Below are positions 8,738 through 17,367 of a stretch of DNA of 64,000 nt, in pieces. The notes below the pieces were generated by a model. It saw nothing but the letters and a program-made list of their open reading frames with translations, did no database searches and had not been told where the DNA came from. The DNA is taken from positions 8,898-72,897 of the forward strand of contig DATKOF010000004.1 of assembly GCA_035524795.1 (NCBI GenBank), given 5' to 3'. The DNA is from DATKOF01 sp035524795. Lineage in GTDB: Bacteria; Pseudomonadota; Gammaproteobacteria; Burkholderiales; SG8-41. Positions within the stretch are counted from its first letter, which is position 1, and each line of letters begins with the position of its first letter. The position numbers and the translations under genes were made by a program.

Positions 8738-9394
8738 ATGGCTGAAATCGATCTGCTGGCGCGCTTGCCGAAAACCAAGCGCAACATCGAAAAGCGCAAG
8801 GAGGCGCAGACGCCGCAGAACATCGCGATTGCGCGCCAGTACGGCGAACAGTATTTCGACGGGCCGCGCGAAGTCGGCTACGGCGGCTATCGCTACGACG
8901 GGCGCTGGATTCCGATCGCCGAAGACATCATCCGGCATTTCAACCTGAAGCCCGGCGACCGCGTGCTCGATGTCGGCTGCGCGAAGGGGTTTCTGGTCAA
9001 GGATTTGATGAAGGTCTGCCCGGGACTGGAGGCGTTCGGGCTCGACATCTCCGAATACGCGCTGATGCATTGCGAGCCGGAAGTGGTCGGCCGGCTGCAC
9101 CTGGGCAGCGCGGACCGGCTGCCGTTTCCGGACAACAGCTTCGACGCGGTGATCTCGATCAATACCATCCACAATTTCGAGCGCCCCGACGCGATACGGG
9201 CGGTGCGCGAGGTCGAACGACTGGCGCCCGGCAACGGTTTCATCCAGGTCGACTCCTACCGGACGCCGGAACAGCGCGAACTGTTCATGAGCTGGGTGCT
9301 GACCGCCAAATTCCACGATTATCCGGACCAATGGGTCAAGCTGTTCCGGGAGGCCGGCTACACCGGCGACTGGTACTGGACGATCCTCGAATGA
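8738..9394 (+). CDS. SAM-dependent methyltransferase, class I
   Basis: Class I methyltransferase of 218 residues starting at ATG 8738, two bases after the previous stop. An earlier in-frame ATG at 8657 would overlap the SDR and gives no homologous sequence. SAM-binding motif I is VLDVGCAKGFL, and motif II/III is seen around FDAVISINTIHNFE. The N terminus is basic. In a polysaccharide locus it most likely O- or N-methylates a sugar or a nucleotide sugar. The acceptor is not identifiable. Confidence 0.82.
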   Translation: MAEIDLLARLPKTKRNIEKRKEAQTPQNIAIARQYGEQYFDGPREVGYGGYRYDGRWIPIAEDIIRHFNLKPGDRVLDVGCAKGFLVKDLMKVCPGLEAFGLDISEYALMHCEPEVVGRLHLGSADRLPFPDNSFDAVISINTIHNFERPDAIRAVREVERLAPGNGFIQVDSYRTPEQRELFMSWVLTAKFHDYPDQWVKLFREAGYTGDWYWTILE

Positions 9395-9433
9395 CAATTT
9401 ACGATACGAACCCTTCACAGAGAAAATGAATAA

Positions 9434-10423
9434 ATGAAAACCTACGCAATCATCGGCGCCGGCGGCTCGTTCGGCATCCACACCGCCCTCTATCTGCTCG
9501 ACCACGCTGATCCGAAGAAAGTGATCGGCGTCGGCCGCAATCCGTTGCGCCCGGAGCCGTTCTCGCTCAACGTCGAGAAACGCAAAAACTTCCAGTATCA
9601 CGCCTACCATCTGACTTACGAGATGGACTCGGTGATGGAACTGCTCGACAGGGAAAAGCCGCAGGTCATCATCAATTACGCGGCGCAGGGCGAAGGCGCG
9701 GTGTCGTGGAAGAAGTCATGGCGTTTCTTCGAAACCAACTCGATGGCGCTCGCCAAGTTCAGCGAAGAGCTGATGTCGCGCGATTATATGGAGCGCTTCA
9801 TCCAGATCGGCACCTCCGAGCTCTACGGTTCGGTGGATTTCGCGGCCAAGGAAACCACGCCGATCCAGCCGACCAGCCCGTACGCAGCCTCCAAGGCGGC
9901 GTTCGACATGTACCTGATCTCGGTGAATCGCTTCCTGAAGTTCCCGATGAACATCATCCGCCCGTCGAACGCGTATTGCCCGGGACAGCTGCTGCACCGC
10001 GTGATTCCGAAGACGGTGGTTTGCGGGTTGACCGGACGCAAGCTGCCGCTGCAGGGCGGCGGCCGCGCGGAAAAATCGTATATTCATGCGCGCGACCTGG
10101 CGCGCGCCATTCTTCTGGTATCGGAAAAAGCGCCGCTCGGCGCGGTGTATAACGCCGGGCCGAAGGAGCCGACCTCGATCCGCCGCGTCGTTGAGCTTAC
10201 CGCCGAGGCGCTCGGCATGCCGTTCGAACAGGTGTGCGAGATGACCGGCGACCGGCTCGGTCAGGATTCGCGCTACTGGCTCGATTCCAGCGCGATCAAG
10301 CAAGATGTCGGCTGGGAGCCGCAGATCGGCTGGCAGGAAGGCCTGGCCGAAATGGCCGCATGGGGCCGCAAGTACATAGATCAATTGCGCGACTGGCCGA
10401 TGGATTACGTGCTGCGGGCATGA
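9434..10423 (+). CDS. NAD-dependent epimerase/dehydratase (GDP-mannose dehydratase-like SDR)
   Basis: Extended SDR, 329 residues. GAGGSFG near the N terminus binds the dinucleotide, GTSELYG is the active-site serine region, and YAASK gives Tyr-x3-Lys. The GTSELYG and IRPSNAYCPGQ segments recall GDP-mannose 4,6-dehydratase and CDP-glucose dehydratase relatives, so it may form a 4-keto or deoxy nucleotide sugar. A four-base overlap joins it to the transketolase N subunit gene (ATGA at 10420). Confidence 0.86.
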   Translation: MKTYAIIGAGGSFGIHTALYLLDHADPKKVIGVGRNPLRPEPFSLNVEKRKNFQYHAYHLTYEMDSVMELLDREKPQVIINYAAQGEGAVSWKKSWRFFETNSMALAKFSEELMSRDYMERFIQIGTSELYGSVDFAAKETTPIQPTSPYAASKAAFDMYLISVNRFLKFPMNIIRPSNAYCPGQLLHRVIPKTVVCGLTGRKLPLQGGGRAEKSYIHARDLARAILLVSEKAPLGAVYNAGPKEPTSIRRVVELTAEALGMPFEQVCEMTGDRLGQDSRYWLDSSAIKQDVGWEPQIGWQEGLAEMAAWGRKYIDQLRDWPMDYVLRA

Positions 10424-11274
10424 GCCAGGCGCATTCCAGGGCGATTAAACCCGTGGGGCTCGATGCCGCCGCCGCGCGGCAGCGCTGCCTCGGCTATCGG
10501 CGCCGCATACTCGAAATTTCGCAGCAGGTGACGGCGCTGCATATCGCTCCGGCTTTTTCCTGTCTGGAAATGGTGGACGTGGTCTATCACGATCTGATGC
10601 GGCGCGACGCCGGCAGCAGCCCGCCGGTGTTCCTGGACAGCTTCGTAATTTCGAAAGGACACGGCTGCCTGTCCCAGTATGTGATTCTTGAGGATTTTGG
10701 AGTCCTGACGCGGGCTGACCTCGATTGTTACTGCACGCCGGCGGGCCGGCTGGGCGCGCACCCCGACTACGGCGTTCCCGGAATGGAGGCATCAACCGGT
10801 TCTCTCGGACACGGCATGGGCATCTGCACCGGCATGGCGTACGCAGAAAAAATCCAGCGGCGCGATCGCAACATTTACGTGGTGCTGTCCGACGGCGAAA
10901 TGCAGGAAGGTTCGACCTGGGAATCGATGATGATGGCGGCCAACCTGGGACTCGGTAACCTGATCGCGTTGCTCGACCTCAACGATTTCCAGGGGATGGG
11001 GCGCACTTCGGTCACCCATCCCAAGTTCTACCCGATCCTCGACAAAGTGCAGGCTTTCGGTTGGGACGCCGCCGAAGTCAATGGACACGATGCTGCGGCC
11101 ATTTACGATGCGGTCAACTCACGCCAGGCCGGCAGGCCCTTTTTCCTGGTCGGCCGCACCGTCAAGGGCAGGGGCGTCTCCTATATGGAAAACGCCCCGA
11201 TCTGGCATTATCGCTCTCCCAGCCGGGAGGAATATCAACAGGCGCTTGACGAACTGAAAGAGATCTCGTCGTGA
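10420..11274 (+). CDS. Transketolase, N-terminal (ThDP-binding) subunit
   Basis: N-terminal half of a split transketolase, 284 residues from ATG 10420. An upstream in-frame ATG at 10234 lies inside the SDR and is not favoured. The thiamine-diphosphate motif is visible as SDGEMQEGSTWE ending in NLIALLDLND. SKGHGCLSQY and STGSLGHGMG are hallmark transketolase segments. Together with the next gene it should transfer two-carbon ketol units between sugar phosphates or onto a keto sugar. Split transketolases inside sugar loci usually serve specialised biosynthesis. It overlaps the C subunit gene by GTGA. Confidence 0.9.
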   Translation: MSQAHSRAIKPVGLDAAAARQRCLGYRRRILEISQQVTALHIAPAFSCLEMVDVVYHDLMRRDAGSSPPVFLDSFVISKGHGCLSQYVILEDFGVLTRADLDCYCTPAGRLGAHPDYGVPGMEASTGSLGHGMGICTGMAYAEKIQRRDRNIYVVLSDGEMQEGSTWESMMMAANLGLGNLIALLDLNDFQGMGRTSVTHPKFYPILDKVQAFGWDAAEVNGHDAAAIYDAVNSRQAGRPFFLVGRTVKGRGVSYMENAPIWHYRSPSREEYQQALDELKEISS

Positions 11275-12194
11275 GAAACATGTTTGCCGAGACTTTCTAC
11301 GAGGCGGGGCAGACGAATCCGCGCCTGTGCGCAGTCGTCGCCGACATTTCTCCGGCGGGCGCGATGACCAAATTCAGCCAGGCTTTTCCCGAGCGTTTCA
11401 TCAACACCGGCGTCGCCGAGCAGATCATGATCGGCATGTGCGCCGGCATGGCGTTGCGCGGGCTGCGGCCGTTTGCCTACACGATCGCGACGTTCACCCT
11501 GTTCCGTCCGTTCGAGTTCGTGCGCGACGACCTGTGTTATCACAATCTGCCGGTGACCATCGTCGGCATCGGCGGCGGCGTCACGTATTCGACGCTGGGC
11601 AGCACCCATCACGCGCAGGAAGACATTGCGGTCGCTTCGGCGCTGCCGAACATGGCGGTGATCGCTCCATGCGATCCTGCCGAGACGCGCGCGGCGACGT
11701 TGTGGTGCGTGGATCAGGAGCGCGGGCCGGTTTACATGCGCCTGGGCAAGGCCGGAGAGCCGGATCTGACTTCGCAGGCCGAGGCGCCGTTCGAGTTCGG
11801 GAAGATCCGTTATCTGCAGCGCGGGCGCGATGTCTGCATCATCGGTTACGGGCCGATCCTGAAGCTCGGCAAGGAGCTTGCGGCGAAATTCGAAGCGCAC
11901 GGCCGGAGCGTGTCGCTGATTTCCGCGCACACGCTGAAGCCGCTCGACGTGGACGGCATCACCGAAGCGCTGAACGCGCACCGGCAGGTGGTCGTGATCG
12001 AGGAAATGTCTCCTCACGGCGGCCTCGGCGCCCAGGTCAAGCAGATCGCGTGGGACATCCGCGCATCCTGCCGGCTGGATGCTTTCTCGCTGCGCGATGC
12101 GTTTATCCACAATTACGGTTCCCACAAGGATCTGCTCGCGGCGCACGGGCTCGATCTGGAAACGCTCTCGGCCCAACTGGGTCTGGCCGCTTGA
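11271..12194 (+). CDS. Transketolase, C-terminal (pyrimidine-binding) subunit
   Basis: C-terminal half of the split transketolase, 307 residues, starting at GTG 11271 inside the stop codon of the N subunit. NTGVAEQIMIGMCAGMA holds the conserved Glu that activates the aminopyrimidine ring of ThDP. The final domain (VCIIGYGPILKLGKELAAKF) is the regulatory/transketolase C fold. The coupled arrangement implies equimolar synthesis of the two subunits. It is the last gene of the sugar-precursor cassette. Confidence 0.9.
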   Translation: MRNMFAETFYEAGQTNPRLCAVVADISPAGAMTKFSQAFPERFINTGVAEQIMIGMCAGMALRGLRPFAYTIATFTLFRPFEFVRDDLCYHNLPVTIVGIGGGVTYSTLGSTHHAQEDIAVASALPNMAVIAPCDPAETRAATLWCVDQERGPVYMRLGKAGEPDLTSQAEAPFEFGKIRYLQRGRDVCIIGYGPILKLGKELAAKFEAHGRSVSLISAHTLKPLDVDGITEALNAHRQVVVIEEMSPHGGLGAQVKQIAWDIRASCRLDAFSLRDAFIHNYGSHKDLLAAHGLDLETLSAQLGLAA

Positions 12195-12212
12195 ACGGCC
12201 CGATCACGCCAG

Positions 12213-12644
12213 ATGGAGACCCAGGCTGTGCACGAAAATTTCGAACGCCCCGAGGATACAAAAGCCAGCAGCGACCGCACGTTCGGGCTCGTTTTCTTCG
12301 TTTTCTTCACGCTGATCGGGATCGCGCCGCTGCGGCACGGCGCACCGCTGCGGGTCTGGGCATTGGCGCTGGCCGCGGCGTTTCTCGTTTCGGCCTTGTG
12401 CTGGACGGCGCCGCTGAAACCGCTCAATCGCGCGTGGACGAAATTGGGGCTTTTGCTGCACGCCGTCGTCAACCCTCTGGTGATGGCGTTGCTGTTCTAT
12501 GCGGTGATGACGCCGTTCGGGATCGGCATGCGGGTTCTGGGTAAACGACTGCTCGGGGTGCGGCGCGATCCGCAGGCCGCGACGTACTGGATCCCGCACC
12601 AGCCGCCCGGCCCGCCGCCGGAAACCATGAAAAACCAGTTCTGA
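12213..12644 (+). CDS. SxtJ-family membrane protein
   Basis: Small integral membrane protein of 143 residues resembling the SxtJ family. After a polar N terminus it has hydrophobic segments at about residues 25-38, 46-62 and 80-103, then a short Pro-rich cytoplasmic-type tail. It is followed at once by a DUF5989 gene and a carbamoyltransferase, a grouping found in many polysaccharide and secondary-metabolite loci and named after the saxitoxin cluster. The biochemical role is not established; membrane anchoring or assistance of the carbamoyltransferase is a guess. An alternative GTG start lies five codons in. Confidence 0.78.
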   Translation: METQAVHENFERPEDTKASSDRTFGLVFFVFFTLIGIAPLRHGAPLRVWALALAAAFLVSALCWTAPLKPLNRAWTKLGLLLHAVVNPLVMALLFYAVMTPFGIGMRVLGKRLLGVRRDPQAATYWIPHQPPGPPPETMKNQF

Positions 12645-12651
12645 TCTCCGC

Positions 12652-12804
12652 ATGTTCTCCTTTCTCAAAGAGTTGTGGGCCTTCATGAAGGTGCGCAAGA
12701 AATTCTGGCTGCTGCCGCTGCTGCTGATGTTCGCGGTCTTCGGCGGCCTTGTCGTGCTGACCAAGGGTTCCGCCGTCGCGCCGTTCATCTATACGCTCTT
12801 CTAG
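12652..12804 (+). CDS. DUF5989 family small membrane protein
   Basis: A 50-residue protein easily missed because of its size. It begins MFSFLKELWAFMKVRKKFWL and continues into one transmembrane helix of roughly 20 residues, ending FIYTLF. A short amphipathic, basic N terminus followed by a single helix is the DUF5989 pattern. It lies seven bases after the SxtJ-family gene and eleven before the carbamoyltransferase, the order seen in other loci. Its function is unknown. Confidence 0.8.
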   Translation: MFSFLKELWAFMKVRKKFWLLPLLLMFAVFGGLVVLTKGSAVAPFIYTLF

Positions 12805-12814
12805 ATTTTTTGGC

Positions 12815-14650
12815 GTGCGCGTTCTCGGCATTTCCGCTTTTTACCATGACAGCGCGGCTGCGCTGATCGAGGACGGCGCCATTGTCGCCGCCGCCCAGGA
12901 AGAACGTTTCACCCGCAAGAAGCACGATGCGCGTTTTCCCGCCAGCGCGATCGCCTATTGTCTGCAAGCGGCCGGCGTCGGTCTCGACGCCGTCGACTGG
13001 GTCGCGTTTTACGACAAGCCGTTCATCAAATTCGAGCGCCTGCTGGAAACCTATCTGACCTTCGCGCCGCGCGGCTTCCGCTCCTTCCAAATGGCGCTGC
13101 CGCTGTGGCTGCGGGAAAAGCTGTTTCAGAAACAGCTGCTGCGGGACGAGCTGAGGAAAATTTTTCCGGATTTCGACTGGCAGAACAGACTGCTGTTCTG
13201 CGAGCATCATCAAAGCCACGCAGCGTCGGCGTTTTTCGCATCGCCGTTCAACGAGGCGGCGGTGCTGACGATGGACGGCGTCGGCGAATGGGCGACGACT
13301 TCGGTGGCTGCCGGCAGCGGCAGCACGCTGACGATGCTGAAGGAGATTCATTTCCCGAATTCCCTGGGGCTGCTTTATTCGGCGTTTACCTACTACACGG
13401 GATTCAAGGTCAATTCCGGCGAGTACAAGGTGATGGGGCTCGCCCCTTACGGCGAGCCGCGTTACGCGCAGACGATCTTCGATCACCTGATCGACGTCAA
13501 ACCCGACGGCTCATTCCGGCTCGACCAATCCTGGTTCAATTACTGCACCGGCCTGACGATGACCAACCGGCGGTTCAACGATCTGTTCGGCGGCCCGCCG
13601 CGCCGGCCTGACGAACTGCTGACCCAGCGCCATATGGACCTCGCGGCCTCGATCCAGCAGGTGACCGAGGAAGTCGTGCTGCGCCTGACCCGCGCGCTGG
13701 CCGCGGAAACGGGCGCCGAAAACCTGTGTCTGGCCGGCGGCGTTGCGCTGAATTGCGTCGCCAACGGCAAGGTGCTGCGCGACGGCAGGTTCAAGAATGT
13801 CTGGGTGCAGCCGGCGGCGGGCGACGCCGGCGGTGCGGTCGGCGCAGCGCTCGCCGCCTTTCATCTGTACGCGGGGAAGCCGCGGCTCCTGAACGGCGCG
13901 CAGGATTCCATGCACGGTTCCTACCTGGGGCCCCAGTATCAGAACGCGGATATCGCGCAGCGGCTTGCCGCGGCCAGCGCCAGATTTGACCAGATTTCCG
14001 ACGATGAACTGACGCAGCGCGCGGCCGGCGATCTGGCCGCGGGGAAAGCGCTGGGCTGGTTCCAGGGGCGCATGGAATTCGGTCCGCGCGCGCTCGGCAA
14101 CCGCTCGATTCTCGGCGACGCGCGCTCGCCCGCCATGCAATCGACATTGAACCTCAGGATCAAGTATCGCGAGTCGTTCCGGCCGTTTGCGCCGGCCGTG
14201 CTGCGCGAGGATGCCGCCGACTGGTTCGAGCTCGATGCGGACAGCCCTTATATGCTGTTCGTCGCCGATGTCGTGAAGCGCCGCCGCCGGGAAATGACGG
14301 CCGGGGAGCAGGCGTTGTTCGGCATCGCTAGGCTCAACGTGCCGCGCTCCGAAATTCCCGCCGTCACGCACGTCGATTACTCGGCGCGCATCCAGACCGT
14401 CCATCAGGAAACCAACCCGCGTTTCCACAACCTCCTTTCCGCTTTCAAGGCGATCACCGGCTGCCCGGTGCTGGTGAATACCAGCTTCAACGTGCGCGGC
14501 GAGCCGATCGTCAATACGCCGGAAGACGCTTTTCGCTGCTTCATGGGCAGCGACATCGAAGCGCTCGCGGTCGGCAATTGCTACCTGGTCAAAAACGAAC
14601 AGGACCCGGCGTTGCGGCAGGATTACAAAAACCGTTTCGAGCTGGACTGA
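12815..14650 (+). CDS. Carbamoyltransferase, NodU/TobZ family
   Basis: O-carbamoyltransferase of 611 residues, the normal length for the family. The N-terminal Kae1-like domain starts LGISAFYHDSAAAL and has the metal-binding EHHQSHAASAF segment. NLCLAGGVALNCVANGK belongs to the ATP-binding core. The C-terminal YrdC-like domain includes GWFQGRMEFGPRALGNRSIL. These enzymes use ATP and carbamoyl phosphate to place a carbamoyl group on a sugar hydroxyl. Start is GTG 12815. The product probably decorates the locus glycan. Confidence 0.92.
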   Translation: MRVLGISAFYHDSAAALIEDGAIVAAAQEERFTRKKHDARFPASAIAYCLQAAGVGLDAVDWVAFYDKPFIKFERLLETYLTFAPRGFRSFQMALPLWLREKLFQKQLLRDELRKIFPDFDWQNRLLFCEHHQSHAASAFFASPFNEAAVLTMDGVGEWATTSVAAGSGSTLTMLKEIHFPNSLGLLYSAFTYYTGFKVNSGEYKVMGLAPYGEPRYAQTIFDHLIDVKPDGSFRLDQSWFNYCTGLTMTNRRFNDLFGGPPRRPDELLTQRHMDLAASIQQVTEEVVLRLTRALAAETGAENLCLAGGVALNCVANGKVLRDGRFKNVWVQPAAGDAGGAVGAALAAFHLYAGKPRLLNGAQDSMHGSYLGPQYQNADIAQRLAAASARFDQISDDELTQRAAGDLAAGKALGWFQGRMEFGPRALGNRSILGDARSPAMQSTLNLRIKYRESFRPFAPAVLREDAADWFELDADSPYMLFVADVVKRRRREMTAGEQALFGIARLNVPRSEIPAVTHVDYSARIQTVHQETNPRFHNLLSAFKAITGCPVLVNTSFNVRGEPIVNTPEDAFRCFMGSDIEALAVGNCYLVKNEQDPALRQDYKNRFELD

Positions 14651-14653
14651 GCA

Positions 14654-15979
14654 ATGGGAAAACCGTTGCCACTGTCCGCCGGAAAAAACCGGGCGCTGGA
14701 AATATTTCTGGTGCTGGTCTCGCTGGCGGTCGGATATCTGCTGGTCGAAGCATCGTACCGCTGGGTTCTGTATTTGCGCTACGTTCACCACGCGGTTTAT
14801 CCGGTCACGATAATCGACGTGCCGCAGGATCCGTCGGGATTCGGGCGGCCGGGAAGCGTCCGCGGCTGGTACGTTCCGTCGAAGTCGTTCACGTTCACCC
14901 AATATGCGCCGGACGGCGCGATGTTCGATCAGCATCGCGTGCAGATCAATAATCTGGGCTGGGTTTCCGCCTACGATTACGACAGGCATAAAGCACCCGG
15001 CGAATATCGGATCGCGGTCGTCGGCGATTCCCTGACGGCCAGCATCAACAACACCAAACCGTGGCCGGATATTCTGCAAAGCAGGTTGAATGAAGACCGA
15101 CCGCTGCTTTCCAGGTTGGGAGCCAGAAAGATATCCGTGCTGAATCTGGGAGTCGCCGGGGCAAGCATGGAAATGATGGCAAACCCCCTTGCCGTGATCG
15201 CGCGCCGCTTCTCGCCGGACATGGTGATCGTCAATTTCATTGCCGAGGATCTGTCGCGCCGGCACAGCGACGATTTTGAACGCATACCCGCGGAGCCCGC
15301 GATCCCGCCGAGTGATATCTCCGAAGCTGCCGTCGCACAGGTTCCGCCGCACCTGGAAATCAGCGGCATCGAAATTCCCCTGGATTGCAGATCGGGTCCG
15401 CCGCTGCCAGCCAACCCCGACTGCAAGGTGTCGACGATGTGGTATTCCCCTTCCAGCGAAGTGCTGGACAGGGAAGCTCTGAACAAGATCAAGCGCCGCG
15501 CCGCCTGGAGGCTGCTTCGGGACCGCGTGATCCTGTCGCCGAGGCCGCTCGCCATTCTGGAGCTTCTCGGCAGGCCTGTAATCCCGCGCGCGGGCGCGTC
15601 CGAACCGGCGCCACTGGCTGCATTCGATCGCGAGCGGCAGGACAGGGACATCGGAATCAGGGCGCTCAAGGTCATCCGTTCCATCAGCAGGAACATGCTG
15701 GTGCTGCACAATCCGCTCTACTGGCATTTGAAGGGGCACGCCTACAGCACGGACCAGAAATTGTCGCCCATCCTCGATCCTTTCGTTGCCGATGCCAAGC
15801 GCGCCGGCATCGAAATCGTCCGCATGGAACAATACATGCCGGTGAACAAAGGGGAGGGCGAATGGAGGCGCTGGTACAATCATTTGCCGTACGACGGACA
15901 CTGGAGCGATTACGGCGCCGAAATCTACGCCGGCGCCGTAGAACAAGTCATTCGCAGCCGTCTTCCGGAACGCCGGTAG
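14654..15979 (+). CDS. SGNH/GDSL hydrolase-like membrane-anchored protein (copy A)
   Basis: Protein of 441 residues with one N-terminal transmembrane helix (about 16-33) and a large, probably periplasmic, domain. The SGNH blocks are visible: VVGDSLTA (Ser126), the Gly block LGVAGAS, VNFI for the Asn block, and DGHWSDYG near the C terminus (Asp414, His416). Such domains act as esterases or as acyl/acetyl transferases on glycans. It is paralogous to the next gene, with the same motif order and long near-identical stretches such as RIAVVGDSLTASINN. It directly follows the carbamoyltransferase and may modify the same polymer. Confidence 0.8.
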   Translation: MGKPLPLSAGKNRALEIFLVLVSLAVGYLLVEASYRWVLYLRYVHHAVYPVTIIDVPQDPSGFGRPGSVRGWYVPSKSFTFTQYAPDGAMFDQHRVQINNLGWVSAYDYDRHKAPGEYRIAVVGDSLTASINNTKPWPDILQSRLNEDRPLLSRLGARKISVLNLGVAGASMEMMANPLAVIARRFSPDMVIVNFIAEDLSRRHSDDFERIPAEPAIPPSDISEAAVAQVPPHLEISGIEIPLDCRSGPPLPANPDCKVSTMWYSPSSEVLDREALNKIKRRAAWRLLRDRVILSPRPLAILELLGRPVIPRAGASEPAPLAAFDRERQDRDIGIRALKVIRSISRNMLVLHNPLYWHLKGHAYSTDQKLSPILDPFVADAKRAGIEIVRMEQYMPVNKGEGEWRRWYNHLPYDGHWSDYGAEIYAGAVEQVIRSRLPERR

Positions 15980-16004
15980 CCGGATATCGGGGCGTAAAAA
16001 TATT

Positions 16005-17327
16005 TTGAAACCTTCATCATTGTTCGAGAGGCACGCCAGGCTGGCGCAGGCGGTCCTTGTCGTGGTGTCGCTGCTGGTCGGGTACATCCTGATCGAAGCG
16101 GGATACCGTCTGTATCTGTACCGGCATTACACCGTTCAGCCCGGGTACCTGGTAATGACGACCGACGTGCCGCCGGTCGCGACGACATTCGGAAGGCCGG
16201 GGAGCGTGTTCGGCCTGTTTGCCGCCGGCAAGCCGTTCACGCTGACGATCTATGCGCCCGATGGCACGATGTTTGACCGGCATCGTGTGCCGGTCAACAA
16301 CCTGGGGTGGGTGTCCGAATTCGACTACGCGCGGCGCAAGGAAGTGTCCGAATACCGGATTGCGGTGGTCGGTGACTCCCTGACGGCGAGCATCAACAAT
16401 TCGCAGCCGTGGCCGGATGTCCTGCAGCGCAGGCTCAACGAGGACAAGCCGCTGCTCGCGAAGCTGGGGGTGCGCAGGATTTCGGTGTTGAATCTCGGCG
16501 TGGCCGGCGCCAGTATGGGAATGATGGCCAATCCGCTGTCGGTAATCGCGCGCCGCTTCTCGCCGGACCTGCTGGTCGTGAATTTCATTGTCGAGGATCT
16601 GCCGAGGCCCTATGCGGATGATTATGCGAAAGTGCCTGACGATCCGACGCCGACCCCGCCCGATATCGCGTCTGAATCGGAAATCAAGCCGCCTTACGTG
16701 AAGGTGGACGGACTGCAAATCCCCCTGTCCTGTTCCTCCCAGCCTGAAGTCCTGTCCAATCCGGATTGCAAGGTTTCGGTGATGTGGTACGTGCCCAAAG
16801 AGACCGTGTTCGACAGGGACGCGATCAACCACATCAAGTTTCACGCCGCGAAGCAGATCGTCTGGCACCGCGTGATGCTTTCAAAGGAACCGCTGGTATT
16901 GCGCCAGTTAATGGGCAGGGCGATCATCCAGCAGGCGACGACGGATCTTCCCGCGCCGCATCTGCTGTCGGTAAAGCGGGACGAGGAAGAAAGAGCGCGC
17001 GCGATCGCCGTCCTGAAATTCATTCAGTCCATACATCCGAACACGCTGGTTCTGCACAATCCCCTGTACCCGCACCTGAAAGGGGAGACCTACATCCATG
17101 GCGTGACGCTGGCCTCCGATCTGGATCCATTGATGGAAGAGGCCCGCAAGTCGGGCGTTTCGATTACGCGGATGGAGCGCTACATGCCGGTGGAAAAAGG
17201 AGAGCGGGAGTGGACGCGCTGGTACAACCTTCCCAACGACGGACATTGGAGCAATTACGGCGCGGAAGTCTATGCGGCGGCGGTGCAGCAGGTCATCGAG
17301 CAACGCCTGTTGAGCGGACGCAAATGA
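16005..17327 (+). CDS. SGNH/GDSL hydrolase-like membrane-anchored protein (copy B)
   Basis: Second member of a tandem pair, 440 residues. The transmembrane helix is at about residues 14-31. Catalytic-type motifs are VVGDSLTA (Ser125), LGVAGAS, VNFI and DGHWSNYG (Asp412, His414). The best start is TTG 16005, which gives an N terminus matching copy A; a second TTG lies five codons later. The central region between the Asn block and the C-terminal Asp-His has diverged most, so the two proteins may recognise different acceptors. Both complete SGNH sets are intact. Confidence 0.8.
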   Translation: MKPSSLFERHARLAQAVLVVVSLLVGYILIEAGYRLYLYRHYTVQPGYLVMTTDVPPVATTFGRPGSVFGLFAAGKPFTLTIYAPDGTMFDRHRVPVNNLGWVSEFDYARRKEVSEYRIAVVGDSLTASINNSQPWPDVLQRRLNEDKPLLAKLGVRRISVLNLGVAGASMGMMANPLSVIARRFSPDLLVVNFIVEDLPRPYADDYAKVPDDPTPTPPDIASESEIKPPYVKVDGLQIPLSCSSQPEVLSNPDCKVSVMWYVPKETVFDRDAINHIKFHAAKQIVWHRVMLSKEPLVLRQLMGRAIIQQATTDLPAPHLLSVKRDEEERARAIAVLKFIQSIHPNTLVLHNPLYPHLKGETYIHGVTLASDLDPLMEEARKSGVSITRMERYMPVEKGEREWTRWYNLPNDGHWSNYGAEVYAAAVQQVIEQRLLSGRK

Positions 17328-17367
17328 TGAAACCGGGTATTTTCATCGGAATGAAATCAGGCCCATC

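Noticed and set aside
13511..16087. Very long open frame (over 850 codons) on the - strand
   Set aside because: It lies antisense to the carbamoyltransferase and an SGNH gene with clear motifs; its translation is low-complexity (Arg/Gln/Ala-rich) with no family signature. Such frames are common in GC-rich DNA.
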